64,000 nt of DNA from Pisaster brevispinus (taxonomy: Eukaryota > Echinodermata > Asteroidea > Forcipulatida > Asteriidae). Position 1 is the first letter of the stretch, and each line of letters begins with the position of its first letter. The notes beneath the pieces are model-generated. The model was not told the origin of the DNA, did not search any database, and saw nothing but the letters and a program-made list of their open reading frames with translations. Both the position numbers and the translations under genes were made by a program. The stretch covers positions 5,087,947 to 5,151,946 of the forward strand of contig JAMKCF010000019.1 in assembly GCA_023634235.1 (NCBI GenBank), in the 5' to 3' direction. Of the stretch, positions 23,620-38,600 are shown piece after piece.

Positions 23620-26600
23620 TCATACATCTTGGTCCTGATGACCACTGCTCTCAGACTGACTGCTGTTGTTATTTTCAGCCATTAGAACTTCACGGTTCTC
23701 ATACGTCCAGAACCCATTCAGATCAATCAGTATACTCACAACCGTCTCCCCATGGTTGCTGAAACGCAACAAAACAATACCATTAATTAGTTACTTTTTC
23801 AAGTACGTGACTTTTGAACCAGTGTAATTATTTCATTTAGTTTTGCATCTATGTATGATATGCTCTGTATACCAGGTCTGATATTGCAAAAGGGGAACAA
23901 ATAATAGTAGTAAAATAAGAAGACCAGGCCCCTATGCACACAGAGGGACGAAACTTTTTTTCCTGTAGATTCCTAACCTAAATAGTGCCTGACTTTACCA
24001 GGAGCAAATGAAGCAGCACGGCAAACATCGTTAATATGATAAAGATGGCAACAAAGGTAACTCCAAGGTTGTGAGCTTTTGGAACCGAACAAATAGAAAC
24101 ATTACCAAGAGTAATGTCTGTAATTGAACAAAAAGATCTATGACAACTTGTAACATGATCTAAGTTTGACCAGTATACAGGCCGACAAATGTTTCCATGA
24201 TTGTGGGGGCCAGATCATAAAGAGGATGACATCCCTTACCTATTGATAAGATCTTGTAGTGTTATCTTGAGGGGATCGGCTGGTTTGACCATATCAAAGA
24301 TTTCATCCTTCACATCGGCAAACGAGATCGGCTCTTGGCCATGCTGTATCATCTGCTGCTGGATAGCCTGGGAATTAAACAAGGTAACAATGAGTGAGTT
24401 TGGTAATCTGACTGCAGGTACGACAGACAAGCTATCTGGTCTAGAGAGTGAGAAACGACATAAAAATAGCCTGGGAATCAAACAGGTTTTATAGTGACAA
24501 GAGTTACATGTAGGTACTGTGACTGCAGATAGTATGACAGACAGGCTTTCTGGTCTGGAGAGACACAAACATGTGGAAAATAGCCTGGGAATCAAACAGG
24601 GTTCAGAGTTGCAATCAATTGGTTTGGTACTCAGACTGCATAAAGTATGGCAGATATTTAAAAGATTAATTTTGTGGATAAATTACCCTTCAAGACCCAT
24701 AAAAACACTTTAAAAAATTAATGAAAAACCTTTCTGTGAAACTAATCCCACAAGGAAAGCAGACTGTATGTTACAATATAAAATGACAAAGGGATAGCTG
24801 CCTTAGGCCAAGCAGCTTAAGTTGTCTACCTCCATCGTCCATCAATTTTTAAATCGCTCCATAAAGCACTTCATCATAACCAATTCAGATAGGCTTATCT
24901 CTGGAATTGGGGATTACTGTAATCCTCAATAAAGAGCCATTTTGTCAAAGCCTCTTGTCCTTGTCCTTACGTTAACCACTAGGCACAAAAAGAAATTGGT
25001 ATTGCATTTTTATTCAGGTCTCCTCCCCGTATCTATCAATAAAATTTGTGTGTACACATCTTCCAAAAAATAAGTGGTTAACAGATTACACAATAGGGAG
25101 ACAATGAAGTACACCAATTGCTTGGAGTTAAATTTCTGCACTACAAACAACACATTTTGCCTCAATCAACAACAGACACATGGAGCCTGACACTTACTCG
25201 GAAGAAGTAATTCAGAGCAAAGACGTTGAGGTAAGATTTGCCCTGTACGTCTAACAGACGGAAGAAATACTGCAGGGCTTGCTGCTCTTTGCGATTTTCC
25301 ATGGCAAGAACGAAGTCAAGATACGTCTTGTAATCCTGTAGAAAGAAAAATCAGTGGTGACATAATTCCAACATAGCTCTGCATACCAGTGGTAAAAAAT
25401 AATGAGCGCTTTGAGACGCTAAAACGAGCTGCTTCTTATTAGCAGTAGTAGCATTATCATTACTGGGGTCAATGACCCCACTTACAGATCCTTGTCATTT
25501 GATTGGTCGAACACGCATCACATGTCATTCTCTAGTTTGTCACATATACTGTTCTGACACTCCAAAATTGATTATAGGAGTCCTACATTGACAAATATAG
25601 GGCACTTGGGATGCTCCGCAGCCAATCTTCAAGCATACTAACAGTTTTTACATTGAGTACCATAGATGTACGTAGTGATAGCGTTGGACATTATTAGCCG
25701 CATGTGTAAGCTTGCATGACAACACATAAATGGCTATGAACGGGCTTTAGCCAACCAGTCTTAAACAGCTCCAGCTATGTCTTCATCAGTTGTTTAACGC
25801 CTTATTTTTGATTTTTTTTTTAGATAAATAATGTTCAAATTTTTGTATTATATATTGTTGACATAAATTATGAATTGTACATAAAAAATATATATTTTTA
25901 AAAATAGAATGCATTTTATTCATACAATATAGCAGAATAAAATCGCTCAATGAAATCTGGACTGTTCCATTTCAATCGCCTTCACTTCGTAAAAAGAAAC
26001 AGTGCAGATTTCACCTTGTGATTTTATTCTGCTAATATTGTACTCACACGCATCCACTATTTGTACAACATTTACTGTGCTGGGTTTGGGCTTACTGACC
26101 ATTTCTCCATCGTAGGTTAGACACTCTTGGAAGACCCGATCCAAGAAGACGCTGGTGAGTGTCCCTGTACCATACCTAGATAGCTCCTGTTTGCTCAACA
26201 TACCGTTATGATCCTTGTCTAGGTTCAAGTACTGACCTAAAATAACAAAATAATCAAACAAACACATTGGCCTTATCCTAAAAAAATAATACAAGATTGG
26301 TAATGATGTAAAATCTTTTAATTTATTCAAGCTTAAAGCATGTGGTCAACACTGGTAGTTGTCAAAGAGCGGTATCCGCACTGTGTGTCACCCAACAAAT
26401 ACATGAAATAACAAATCTATGAAAAATTAAGCTCAATCGTCATCACAGTCACAAGAAAAGAGTGAAAAACTCCATCACTTAATTCACTGTTTTCAAACAT
26501 CGGAATACGGATTGGTGAGACTACATGTAATTGTTTGACTCATTTCTCAAAAACTATAGCATTTCAGGCAAACATCTTACAAGGGAAGTTTTCCACCATG

Positions 26601-29600
26601 ACCATTATACTATGTACATGTACACAAATTGTACATGATGTAAGTTGTGTGTAAATCTGTGAACAGTTGTACTTTCCATCATACCAATGTTGTGCACACC
26701 ATTTTTAAGACATGTTTGAAGCTTTGCACGGTGTGGATAATAAGAGGTACCTATAACTAGTAAATCTTGCAGATACAACCACTTGTAAAACTCTTTTGGA
26801 AGGAGTAATTTCCTAAAGACGAGTAGATTACACTGTTCCAAACATCAAGACAAACCCAATGGCTCTTCTCAGAGCCAACACTCCTTCAAGAGAGATTTAC
26901 ACATGGTTGTACATGCAAGATTTATAAGTAGTAGTCTATCTTATTAAAGCTTATTTTTATAAACTTGGGTCCAGCACCAAATGTCCTGAGAAAAAAAATC
27001 CCCTTCCTCTATTTTTCTTTGCTCAACCCAAAATTACTTAAAATTTACCCAGACAGTTTCCCTTGTGGTTTATTACTTGATACTTGAAATAAAAGTTGCA
27101 TCCCCTTAAGGTGATCCCTCTGCTGCTGCTTTCTCGGGAATGATCCCTAGCTACAGGGCAGTTAATGGTTGTATGGATTCTTACTGGCACCCCAAGCAAA
27201 GATATTGAACAAATAGGGAGACAGCCAACATTAGGGCTGGAGGGCTCAGTTGGTAGAGCACTGGCACATTAATCCGGATGTCGCAGGTTCAAATACAGCT
27301 CTAGTTAATCTTTCTTTGTTCAACTCAAAAATTAATTACAATTTACACAGTCAGTTTTCGTGGTTTATAACTTGATTCCCAAGTTTTCTTATTTTGAACT
27401 GAAAAAAATATGACCTAAAGGTGATAAAGCTTGATGGCTATAGGACAGGACTAGTCACGTAGACAAAAGAACTAACCATAAACCCTGAGTGCTGATGGAG
27501 CCGAGAACCAGTTGGATTCTTGAGCATCTTTGGGCAGATCTTCATCTCTTAACTCAAGAAGGTCATCAAGGAAACTGCAAGCAAGAATGTCCTGGATACG
27601 AATCTTACCTGTGACCAAATAAAAATAATAACAATAATATTAGTCCTGTTTCTAGTTCACTGGAAGACGTGGTCAAACATTTCACTCAAACCATCACCTA
27701 ACAGGAAATCATTTGTAGAAATATTTGGTGAACATTTCAAAGAAGCCTAGGTTTTATAGTTTTTATTGTGTTCGCCAAAAAACTCCTACATTATATTGAT
27801 GTTATTATTATTTCATCTTATCACAGCATGCAAAAGAAAGATCACATTTTCCTTTGTGCCGGTAACTCTTCGAATCGGGCTACGTCCCGTAGCCTTCGAT
27901 CTCAAGGGTCTTTCTCAGAAACCTCGCTGTTCCCAAAAGCGCCGCCTTCTATAATAGATCTAGCCTCACATTTGTGCCTATTTCAGCTAGATTTTTCCCC
28001 AATGCTTTTGGAATGGTGCCAAGTGCTCCAACCACCACATTATTGTTATTATTATTTTTTTTGTTTTAATGATTATTATTATTATTATTTAAACAGTGAG
28101 TCATTATTATTAAGGATTAATCTATTGCCAGGTTTTTACATCTTTGATGTCCTTGATGGGTTGAGGCAGAAAGTCCACACAGATTTAACACGTTTCCTGA
28201 GTAGACAACGCTAAGCACACATTATTATTATTCGTATTCTTAGTAGCAACCAAAGGTTACAGAAAATAGATAGTTATGGTAAAAGAATTAAACATGCATT
28301 ATAGTAAGCAATGGCAATACGCATATTTGTTCAACAAACACTCAAGAAGATTGGTCTCTTTGTTCACCCAGATTAAATTTTGTAGGTTTTCGTAAAGCTT
28401 ACGATGACAATGCCATCACTATAATTCCATTGGGAAAACACAACAATGTGGACACACTGAGCAATCACTATGATGCCAAATTAAATTGCCGGCATGGAGG
28501 GAAAACGAACTAATGGCAAATGTGAAATAGCGTGTCTACCCGTTGACAATAACAGATTCTGGGTGTGACAAACCAAGGCAACCTAGAATTGATTTTACAA
28601 AATTAATTGGGAAGTCGCTAACAAAATTAAGTCCAAACAATAACTGGTTGGTTGGTTGTACGAACGTTTGGTTGTCAAAATGTTCAACGTTAATAAGGAA
28701 GGTCGTAGAGAGAGTACTAAGATACAACAACTATTCATTGGAAAAAAACTGACATTTATTTGTTCATGATTTTTTTTTGCAGAGACAAAAGAAAACATTA
28801 TTGTTAGATGTCCTACTGGTGGACTTTATCTTTTCTTTCAAAATTTATTTATTAAACTAAATTTTTCCAGGGTCCATCAACTTTTGGGAAATATACATGT
28901 ATTGCTTCACTCTTTTTATAGCCTGTATTTCATGTCTCATTTTTACCCGTGAAAATAGCAATTCAGGGCGTTCAAGTTGGCTCAGCCGTTTCCTTCCCTA
29001 CCTTTCACCTCTGTGGACCCCGGTTTGAATCACACCTCAGACCGGAACCTTGCATGTGGATTGTATTTTCAGTCAGTAGCTGAATGCAGGGGTTTTCTCC
29101 TATTCTCTACACTGGTACCATCATCAGGCCTACAGGTCACAGTGCTACTCACTTTGGGGAAGGGGTGCCCCCTTGGTTTCATTACCAGAAAGATTTAATA
29201 AGAAGAAAAAGAATGCAACATAAATTATACCCACCCGTTCTCATCGGATCCAAGAAAAAGAAGAATTTTCTGACCGCTGTGCAGACATAGAAGGAATAGA
29301 ATGATTTCTCCAGGCCATCTAGCTGAGGCAAAGTTGGGATTAACTCTAGAATGTAGTTCTCTAGATCCTGAATTTCAGAAAATGGAAATTATGTATTAGT
29401 AAGCATTCAATTCAGGGAGAAAATGGACAATTGCTGCGGGGCCAGACAGTGGAAAGTGTTCTTTTGCAATTTTTAAATAACCTAAAGCGTGTGCACAACA
29501 TTGGTAAGATTGTAAATATAAACTATGGAGAGCATTGCTCGTGGTGTGGTGTGGACAAGCGGTGGTGTTTCCGAGTAGAGTGTGGGTTTGAGTTCCGGTT

Positions 29601-32600
29601 GTGGAAATTGTGTCCCTGAGCAAGATGCTTTACCATAATTGATTTATCCTTCGAATAGGAAATTAAGCTGTAGGTTCTGCGTACTACCATTGGTAGTGCA
29701 CATAAATTAAAAAAAAACACTTATTGAGAAAGAGTAGGGGTAAACCCTGGTGTTTCTGATTCACATAGCAAGCACCCTTGTCTACAGGTTTCCTTGGGCT
29801 TGTGGGCTTTGTTGATTAAGCTCACTTATGAGGCATCCTTGGCTTCATTACCAAATATAATATGAAATATAAAATAATTATAATAACACAGGGATAGAAC
29901 GCACAAGAAATTTTAGATCTTACAATGGATGTAGGGATATTATAAAACCAACACTCTTTCATTTTTACTTACTGACTCTTTGAGATAGCCCTGCCCAGCC
30001 ACATCATACAAACTGAGTCCGATCCTAGTCTGGTGTAGCCAGACTTTTCTCATGACATAATTAAAGAACTGCATGATGGAGATACGTCCATAGGGATCAG
30101 TCTGTAGCAACTTGGCAAAGATTGTTGCAGTAAAAAATGGCCTGAAAAAAAGAAAAACCCACATATGCTTTACAAACAAGGTCAATTATTCCAATAGGCT
30201 TAAAGAATGTCTGGCTGAGCTTTTTCTTAATCTAATCGCATTTTGCTGAAGAGAGAAAGCTACGTCCCATCCATCAAGTTTTTCTTTTCTCTGTCCCTTT
30301 ACAAACATCCTCCCATTGACTTTATTACACAAAATTCTTTGTGGAGCATCTCTCTCTTCGGAGACCTTTTGTGTCAATATATTAGCTTCACTCTCCATAA
30401 AGTACTGAATATAACAATGTGACCAGCGAAATTGATTATCACAAGTTGGTTGTATGGCATGTTTATTGGAACCTAGAGGATGGGAATGAAATTAATCTTT
30501 AAAAAACAAAGATAAAATATTTTCCCCTTTCCGTTTGTTTTTGAATTTTCTGTCAATTTGAACAACCACCTTCCCGATCCTGACATAATTCCTTGAAGAA
30601 TTCTCACCCTGAAATTTTACAATTAACACAGAAATGTCCAACGTCCATTTATCAAAAATCAATGTGTGACAGCTTCTTAAAAGCCGTTAATTTCCAAACA
30701 GCTCTAAAATATAAAGATGACAAGGTCATGTGGTTTTTCTTATAATTCAATTTAAAGGGCTACGGATTTGTCAGTGTGGTGTTAAGTGCCATACACTGCT
30801 GCAGTAAACGATGACCACTAAGTTATTGAAATATTAAAGCAGTTAAATGGGCAACGTTACAGGAAACAGGGTTGTAAATTCAATGCCAATGGATGGTTTG
30901 ATGGACTTCCAGCAATCTGTCATCTATTCAACTACCATTTTTCAATTACTCAGTGGTCAGAACAGTTGCATCACCACGGTTGAAAATTTGTCAACATCCA
31001 AAACAACAGATGACATTCTTGAGTTTGACCTTGTGACTTCGGAAAAAAAGTTGGAATGTAAAGACTCAATAGTTGTTGAAATCCAATGATGTAATGTTTT
31101 CAAATTTTGCTCCTAAAACGTCAGATTGATAAGATTAAATTTGAAAAGTCTTTGATTTTAAAGATCAAACCAGTATGAATCCTCCATATACTGTCAAAGA
31201 CCCCCCCAAAAAAGTATTTAAAGACCCCCCACAATCACTTCGCTTATTTTGATTGCTGCAATTAAAATAACTGACCAGCATCTCGTTTCTGTTTGTTGGA
31301 CTTTACAGTAACTCTCACTTATTCACAAAAACAGGAGCAAAGTTTAACGACCCCGACCAATTACAAGTTTGAGCTTCGGTCATTGGTTAAAAATTTTTTC
31401 GTGTTTGGTTCAACCACGGTGATGCAAATGTTCCAACCAAAACTTACCGAGTTGAATGTGCATGAAATCCCTGACAAAATATAAACCTTTTTGTGTGGGT
31501 TTTTGTGTGTGTGTTTTAATTTTTTACTAGAACGTGACCACCTCATTTGATAAAAATTTCACAGGTTGTTTGCAAGGTCTCTTTATTGAAAACAAGTTCA
31601 TCATCTATGTAAAGACCAATGCAAAGGAAACTGGATGTCGAAGAATTCAACCCATTTCAGATTTTGCTCATATTTAATTACAATCGATTCTCCTTTACGA
31701 TGAATGGCTTATCCTTGCATTGTGAGGAGTATAAATAGGCCTTTGATTTCAGAAATAAATACACAGTCATCACGCTTTCCTGAAGGTCAAACTTTATTCC
31801 TTTGTCAGCCTTCATTATACTTGCAAGTCTGATTTGAGACCTACTTGCATTTAGGGCCAGCCTCCGTTGCCACCTTGAGGAAATCTTCATAGTTGATCAT
31901 TTGGTCCTCACCAACCATCGGTGGAGTGTGATGCTTGTCAAGCAGAAACCATAGATTCTGCAGAGAGAAGACAAACTAATATTAGTCAAATCAAAACTTT
32001 AAGAACATGATGCTTTCAATACTAAAAACAGATTGACCAGTGATAAACCTGTTTGTGGATGAGTATACATGGTGTAAGACCACAGAGTGCCTCAAGACTC
32101 TACACTGTGTGGATGAGTGTAAAGTCACAGTACCTCAAGACTCTACACTGGGCAAGCATTACATACGAAATACGGACCTGGAAACAAAAAAAGTCCACAC
32201 AAAAGGTAGGGTTTTGAAACACGATCTGGACATATACACGACCACACAGTGTTTTTACCAGTGTTGAAGTCTTTTTTTTTCTTAAGTGCACATCCATGGA
32301 CCTACATTTTAAAATTGAAATTGTTCCCTCAATGACTAATAAATATGAATGTCCCCTTTACTATAAAAAGCAAGATCCCATGTATGTCATGGCGACCAGG
32401 CAATAACCTACTTAAAAAATGAGGCAGCTGAAAAACACAATTAAGGTCACTGATGAAAGAAACATTAAAAGAACAAAAGCCTCCTTGGTCATGTTGGTAA
32501 GGCCAGTTTCATTCTTTTTCTGTTCACTTCCCTTGAAGAAATTCTCAGGGAAAAAACTCTCTGCACAAACAGCTGCCGGGAGCTTTGATCATCAGTAACT

Positions 32601-35600
32601 AATGATGGAGGCAGGGTGTGCATGAATTCTTGATGATTCGTATAATATTATGAAACCAACGACTTCAGTAAATCATTCAAGAAAAAAAACAGATAATCAT
32701 ATTAGTACAAATTATGAGTAATTCTACTTTTTTTTTAAATTACTATGTGACACTCATTTATTGGGTTGGTATGCTGTTCTGAGGTACCTTTTATCTCTTC
32801 ATTTTTTACCTGTGTAACGAAGACAGTGATGAACTACATGTTCTCTTTAAACTCCCCCCTCAAACACACACACAAAAGTCTTAAATATCAAGTAATAAAC
32901 CGAGAGGGTAACTGACTAGGTAAATTTTTAATTAATTTGAGTTTGAACACAGAAAAATTGACTGGAGCGGGACATGAACCAACGACCTCCGGATTAACGT
33001 ACCAGGAAAAAATGCAAGTTCAATGTACATGTGGACAAAACACCAAAAGTATGACAACAAACAGAGGTGGAAAGATTACACCAAATTTTCAACCCAGTTT
33101 TGAAGCTGGTGAACAACAGAGTGTCATGTGGCAGAGCAGTGAAGCGCACCAGACCCAAGCTCAGGTGCTTCTGATCAGCAGAGTGTGGGTTCGAGTCCCA
33201 CTTGTGTCCTTAAGCAAGACACTTAAAGCAAAATGTTGCCTTTAATTAGGCTCTTTGGGCTATAAAAAGCATTTTAAAGCATTTGTTATGAAATGAATAT
33301 AGTTGGGAAGATGTTTTAAAAGTAGAATATAATGATCCACACAAATATGCCTTGAAATTGTGTGGTGTTCCTTTTACTTTGTGAACTAACACAGTCCACC
33401 ATTTTGTGGAGTCAAACATTTGGTGTTACAAAATAGCGAATCATGTTAGTTCATGATTTGAAGTAAAAGGAAAACCACACAGATCGGCCTAATGCAGAGC
33501 TGCTAACATTTGCATCTTGCAATCAGGGAGATTTTGTACAACAATCAGGGAGATATTTAGGAGTAGATTCACCATATTAGGAACAAAGTTTCCATAATCA
33601 GGGAGATTTTCAAATTTGTTCATCGGAATACGAAAAGATTGGTTTATTTTCAGGGAATTTTCTGAAGAATCAGGGGAGTTGGCAGCTCTATTAATGTAAT
33701 TGTCTAAGGAAAAGCAACATCCTGATATTGCTTACCAAGTTTACATGATTAGCAAATAATAGCAGGAAACTAGTGATATATGTATGACAGGGCATTTTGG
33801 CTGGTAACCATAGTTCCTGCTAAACAAAGCATTTTTAAAAATACTAAACAGAATTCTAACTGGCACAACTTACTTGTAGTTCTTCGTTATCCAGTAGTTC
33901 CCTACTTCTCCGCTGTAGAAACACAGCCCTGTGAACAGTCAAACAAGTTGTTGTCAAAACACAAAACCAACAATATTTTATTTTGGAGTCCTCAACTTTG
34001 ACTTTAACCAATCAGATCAATCAGAGTGCTTAATTAGCCATAACAATACACCCAGATATGGTTAAAATTGTTTTGTTTTTTTAACTCAATTTGTCTTACA
34101 GTGAAATTACGAAACAGAAATTGAGTGTTTTTTAGTTTTTTAATGGCAGCTAGTATGTTAATCATACTAACCCTCTCATTAGCAAATTCTGTTGACATAA
34201 ACAACCTCTGGTGCCATTATTGTTCGACCACTCAATCGTGGAAAACACAATAAAAAGCTAGTGTTCAAAAGTCAATTTTACCAACTCTCCTTGAAGATTT
34301 CATTAAATAGATAATAAAAAATGTCTTAATTGTTGAATTTGCTTTCATCTAATCTTAAAATCATTGAAATCCACCAGTGTGTTGTGTGAACCAAACGATT
34401 TTCAAATTTGTTCATCAGAATACGAAAAGATTGGTTTATTTTCAGGGAATTTTCTGAAGAATCAGGGGGAGTTGGCAGCTCTATTAATGTAATTGTCTAG
34501 GGAAAAGCAACATCCTTGATATTGCTTACCAAGTTTACATGATTAGCAAATAATAGCAGGAAACTAGTGATGTATGTATGACAGGGCATTTTGGCTGGTA
34601 ACCATAGTTCCTGCTAAACAAAGCATATAAATACTTGGTAGACTAAAGTCACCATCGGGGCTGACAGGGTTAACATATGAAACACTGAAAAACAGAATTC
34701 ATGACATGACCTTTACATAAAACATTATGGTTGATTTGAAGTAGGTCAAATCTAGCAGCTATTTGCAGTCACTATGAGCCTGCTACATGCATGTATGACC
34801 TTCATGTGCAAAACATTCAATAAATCATACATTAGTAAATTGGTTTGTATTAATCCGATTTTAATCCAATAAACTATACAATCAGTATTAAAGAAGCCAG
34901 CAGTCTGCATTCATACCTAAGTAATGCACTGCACATACATACCCACCCTGTAAAAAAATTCAATTTACTTAACATGCAGGCCTTGAACATGATGAATTTC
35001 AAAACAGAGAAACCCAGGCATGACTTTTTCCCTAAAAAGAGACAAATTTTGTTGAGTATACTACAAGGGCTGACCTATGTGGATATGGAATAGGCTTTTG
35101 TTTACTTTTCACGTCATAACACCTTTGCTGAGGGCAAAAAAATCGGAAATCCGATTAAAGTGGGAAAAAATACCTGTGCACCACTCCAAGTCTGGTAAAA
35201 GAAATGTTACCGGACCAGAAATATTTTAACAAGACCTTCAATATGTCTTTGTTTTGTTATAATATTTGCTTCACTTTTGGAAGGTTTGGAGCTGAAAAGC
35301 TGTAACGCATAAGAGTATGAAAAACACTAGATCGCAGGACTGTAGAGTTATTGATTGTCCACAAATAATGTCACAAAATTCCCTGATTTGTTTATTGTTC
35401 CTGGTTTAGCCATTTTGCTTTTACTCCATTCAAATCAATGTAACCAAATTGAGGTCAGAAGGAAAAACAGTCAGCTACCTTGTTTTGAATCAGTATTTAC
35501 ATGACTAAGAAGTGTGCAAGATTGTCAAGGACTAGGACCATGTCTAAATAGACTTTGCAAGTCTTATGTATATCGAAAACTAGAAAACAAGTCGAACGGA

Positions 35601-38600
35601 GGCAATATTTTGTATGAAATCAAATCTTCTTTTTAAATTCTAGTTATACAAAACTCTAGAAAACTCACAGCAATTTCTTAAAAAAACAACTTCAATTTTT
35701 TATATAATTCACATAATTTTAACAAATTTTAACATCAAAACAAAAGTAAAACTTTGGACAAGGATGGTTAATCGTCATTAATGATTCTAGACTGAATTCA
35801 GTGCGAATTGGGAATTACATGTATGACTGAATTGTGCCACCAGTACATAGGTTTAATGACAACATGAACGCCAGTTGGGCAACATTCTTAATTGCTTATA
35901 AGTAACCAAAAACTGAGGTCAAGTCGTATTCTCGGGTTGCCTTCACTGATTTATTACAACTATTTTACTTTTACATTATTTCATTGAAAAATGTTACTTT
36001 CCCAACAGTATAATATAAATTTGAAAGCCATAACTATGTTAAACTAAAGTGTTTAACGTAACAGAATCAGGCATGTAACACTCAATTTGGTTGGGACCAA
36101 CTTGGTCCTGGAAGTTTGAATACATGTGAGACATGCATTGCACAGTCTCTTGGTTACAGCTGCCAATGGGGCTGTTCCTAAGGGCAGCCTATGTACATGA
36201 TATGCTCCAATGCATGTAAACATGGTGATTTAGCTACAAATTACTCACGAATTGAGTAGCCACTAATTTTTCCGAAGGATGGCTTGGGCTACGGCTCTGT
36301 CATAGGCTTCATCTGCCTGCTGGAATCCCTGTGCCAAAATGTCAGATTTACTCTAAAGTTTTGATGTAGTCTAAAGCCGTGTTCCCATTGGACTTATTTT
36401 TGCTAAAGTACCGCGACTTTTCTGTAGAATGACAAAATTAAATCCAATGGGAACGCATGTTAAACTGGCCTCCCTGTCAACTTACCGCGACTGTGATGTA
36501 AAACTAACAGGCCGAATGAGGTCGCGGAAGACTTCCGCGCAGCCACGGTAAGTTATCAGGGCCGATAAAAAGTCCAATGGGAACGCTCCGCGCTGTAAAC
36601 CTACCGCGACCACGGTGTAAAACGCTATGCAAATAACACCACTTCCTGTATACACACAGAGGGCGCGCGAAAATGGAAGTATGGTTCCCTGTCTCGTTTG
36701 CACTGACCATGGAGGTAGAATTCTACCTCCATGCACTGACCATCATACCGTATGCAGCGTGTGTACATGTACCATGCAATACAAAAACAACGCTATTTTC
36801 AATCTTGTCCAGTTGCTGCAGTTTCACCACTACTTTGGTAAGAAATGAGGCAGATTTGATCGATTTTGTGAGGAGTTTAATTGGGCTAGACGAATGTGAA
36901 AATGCACGCGAAAACTACGTCACAGCACGTCGTATCCTGCTTAGGTCAAAGGTGACTGTGCACAGCGCCCCCGATGTGTGACGATCTGCCAGTTTTGGAG
37001 AGCGAGTTAACTGTTCCGTCGCAGAATTTAAGTCCAGGTGGGAACGCACGGTAGAACTACACCTAATCCAGTCACGGTAACTTTCCGCGTGGCCGCGGAA
37101 GAAAAATTCCAATGGGAACACGGCTTTAAGCTCGAGTCATAGGGCCCTTTCACCAGCTTGGGCTTTGTCCACCTATTAGAAGCCTCGTATCAAAAGGGCA
37201 CATTTTTGAAAAGGGCCCTAGTTTATAAAAAAGAAACTTTGGTAGATTCATCTCCAAATCAACAGCCAGAATATTTTCAGAGATGTTTTAGTAATTCTTT
37301 CATCCAATTTTGATTTGATAAAAAATTGTGTTTTTCCCAACGCAAATTTGATAACAAACCTTACCTTGATTCCTCTCGTAGTTTCTGCAGCAATACTTCA
37401 TCCTCACTTGGAAGCTGAAGCAAGAAAATCAATTGTAATCACATTTATGAAAGAGTCGAGAGATGAAAAAAACATCCTTATCTAACAAAAAGCTTGTCTA
37501 ATTCCAAAAAGCTCTCAGAGTAAGATGTGCAAATTTGATTACCGTTAACAATTTGATAAAAAGGGTGTCAAGTGTTGAAGTAAAGGAGCTCTAGAGAAGT
37601 CTGTGGCAGAACAGTTACTACATCTTGTCAATCCCTTACCATAGAGCAGGGCTTGAATATCAAGAAAGTCTAAACTAGACCACAGCTGATGAGAAAAGGT
37701 GTGCCTGTAAACTTTGAACTATCAAAATAAAACTTTGCTCACACACTAATATTAGTATTTAACACATTCCTTACCATGGTGAATTTTGTAGTCCATTGCA
37801 CTCATACCCCTTCTTCCTTATCAATACCATAGGTGACTTTAGTCGACAGCACTCACACCCCCCTTCCTTACCATGGCCAACTTTAGTTGACCACGCTTAC
37901 ACAGAAAAAAACAACCCTGAGCACCAAGGCTGTTTATTATAAAGCTGTAGTTTTGTCCAAGTTCACCCTCCATACCCAAGCTTACCATCATTGGAAAGAG
38001 AAAAATCAGTGATGGTAAAAGAAAATAAGGTTGCTATTATGCAATCTCTTCAAATTGGAGTGGAAAGATCCGAAAAGCCAACCACATATGGAGCGCCTTA
38101 TGGTCGACCAAAAGTGTTTGAGTTTACAGATCACACTGAGGAAAATTTGACAATTATTGGCCGACTCAATGATTTTTGGATTATATGAAAAGGACTCCAA
38201 TGAGTAAGAAATTTAATTTTTACTTATTTTGCTGTAAAACAAGATCTTCGGGGAGACATTACAGTTTGTAAAAATGGCCTTTGAACAAGTTTTCTTTTGT
38301 ATAAGAATGTGTGCTTCGTGCTTGAGTGGTCAAACAATGCATGAAATTTAGTCGAATTGTCATTCACCCAAAGATATCATATTGTTGCTAGGTTTTTTCC
38401 TCGTAGAATTCCCATATGCAACAAGGCCGAAGATGGACACAGAAGTGCTATATTTTTCTGTTGTCCCCTTGAACTTGTGGTATAACGCATATGCATTGAC
38501 ATCATTCATAAGTTCCTATCTTAACGAGAATGAACAGTCTTACTTTATAATAGAATCTTGGAATGACAGCATAGCTTTTGTCTTTCTGTTTGTTGGGTCC

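Noticed and set aside
27768..28214. 148-codon plus-strand ORF through the ATT microsatellite
   Set aside because: It is antisense to the decayed LINE fragment and crosses a microsatellite, giving runs of Y; not protein-like.
36482..37121. Several 68-102-codon ORFs on both strands
   Set aside because: All lie inside the 753-bp TA-flanked nonautonomous element and overlap each other on opposite strands; no transposase motif.
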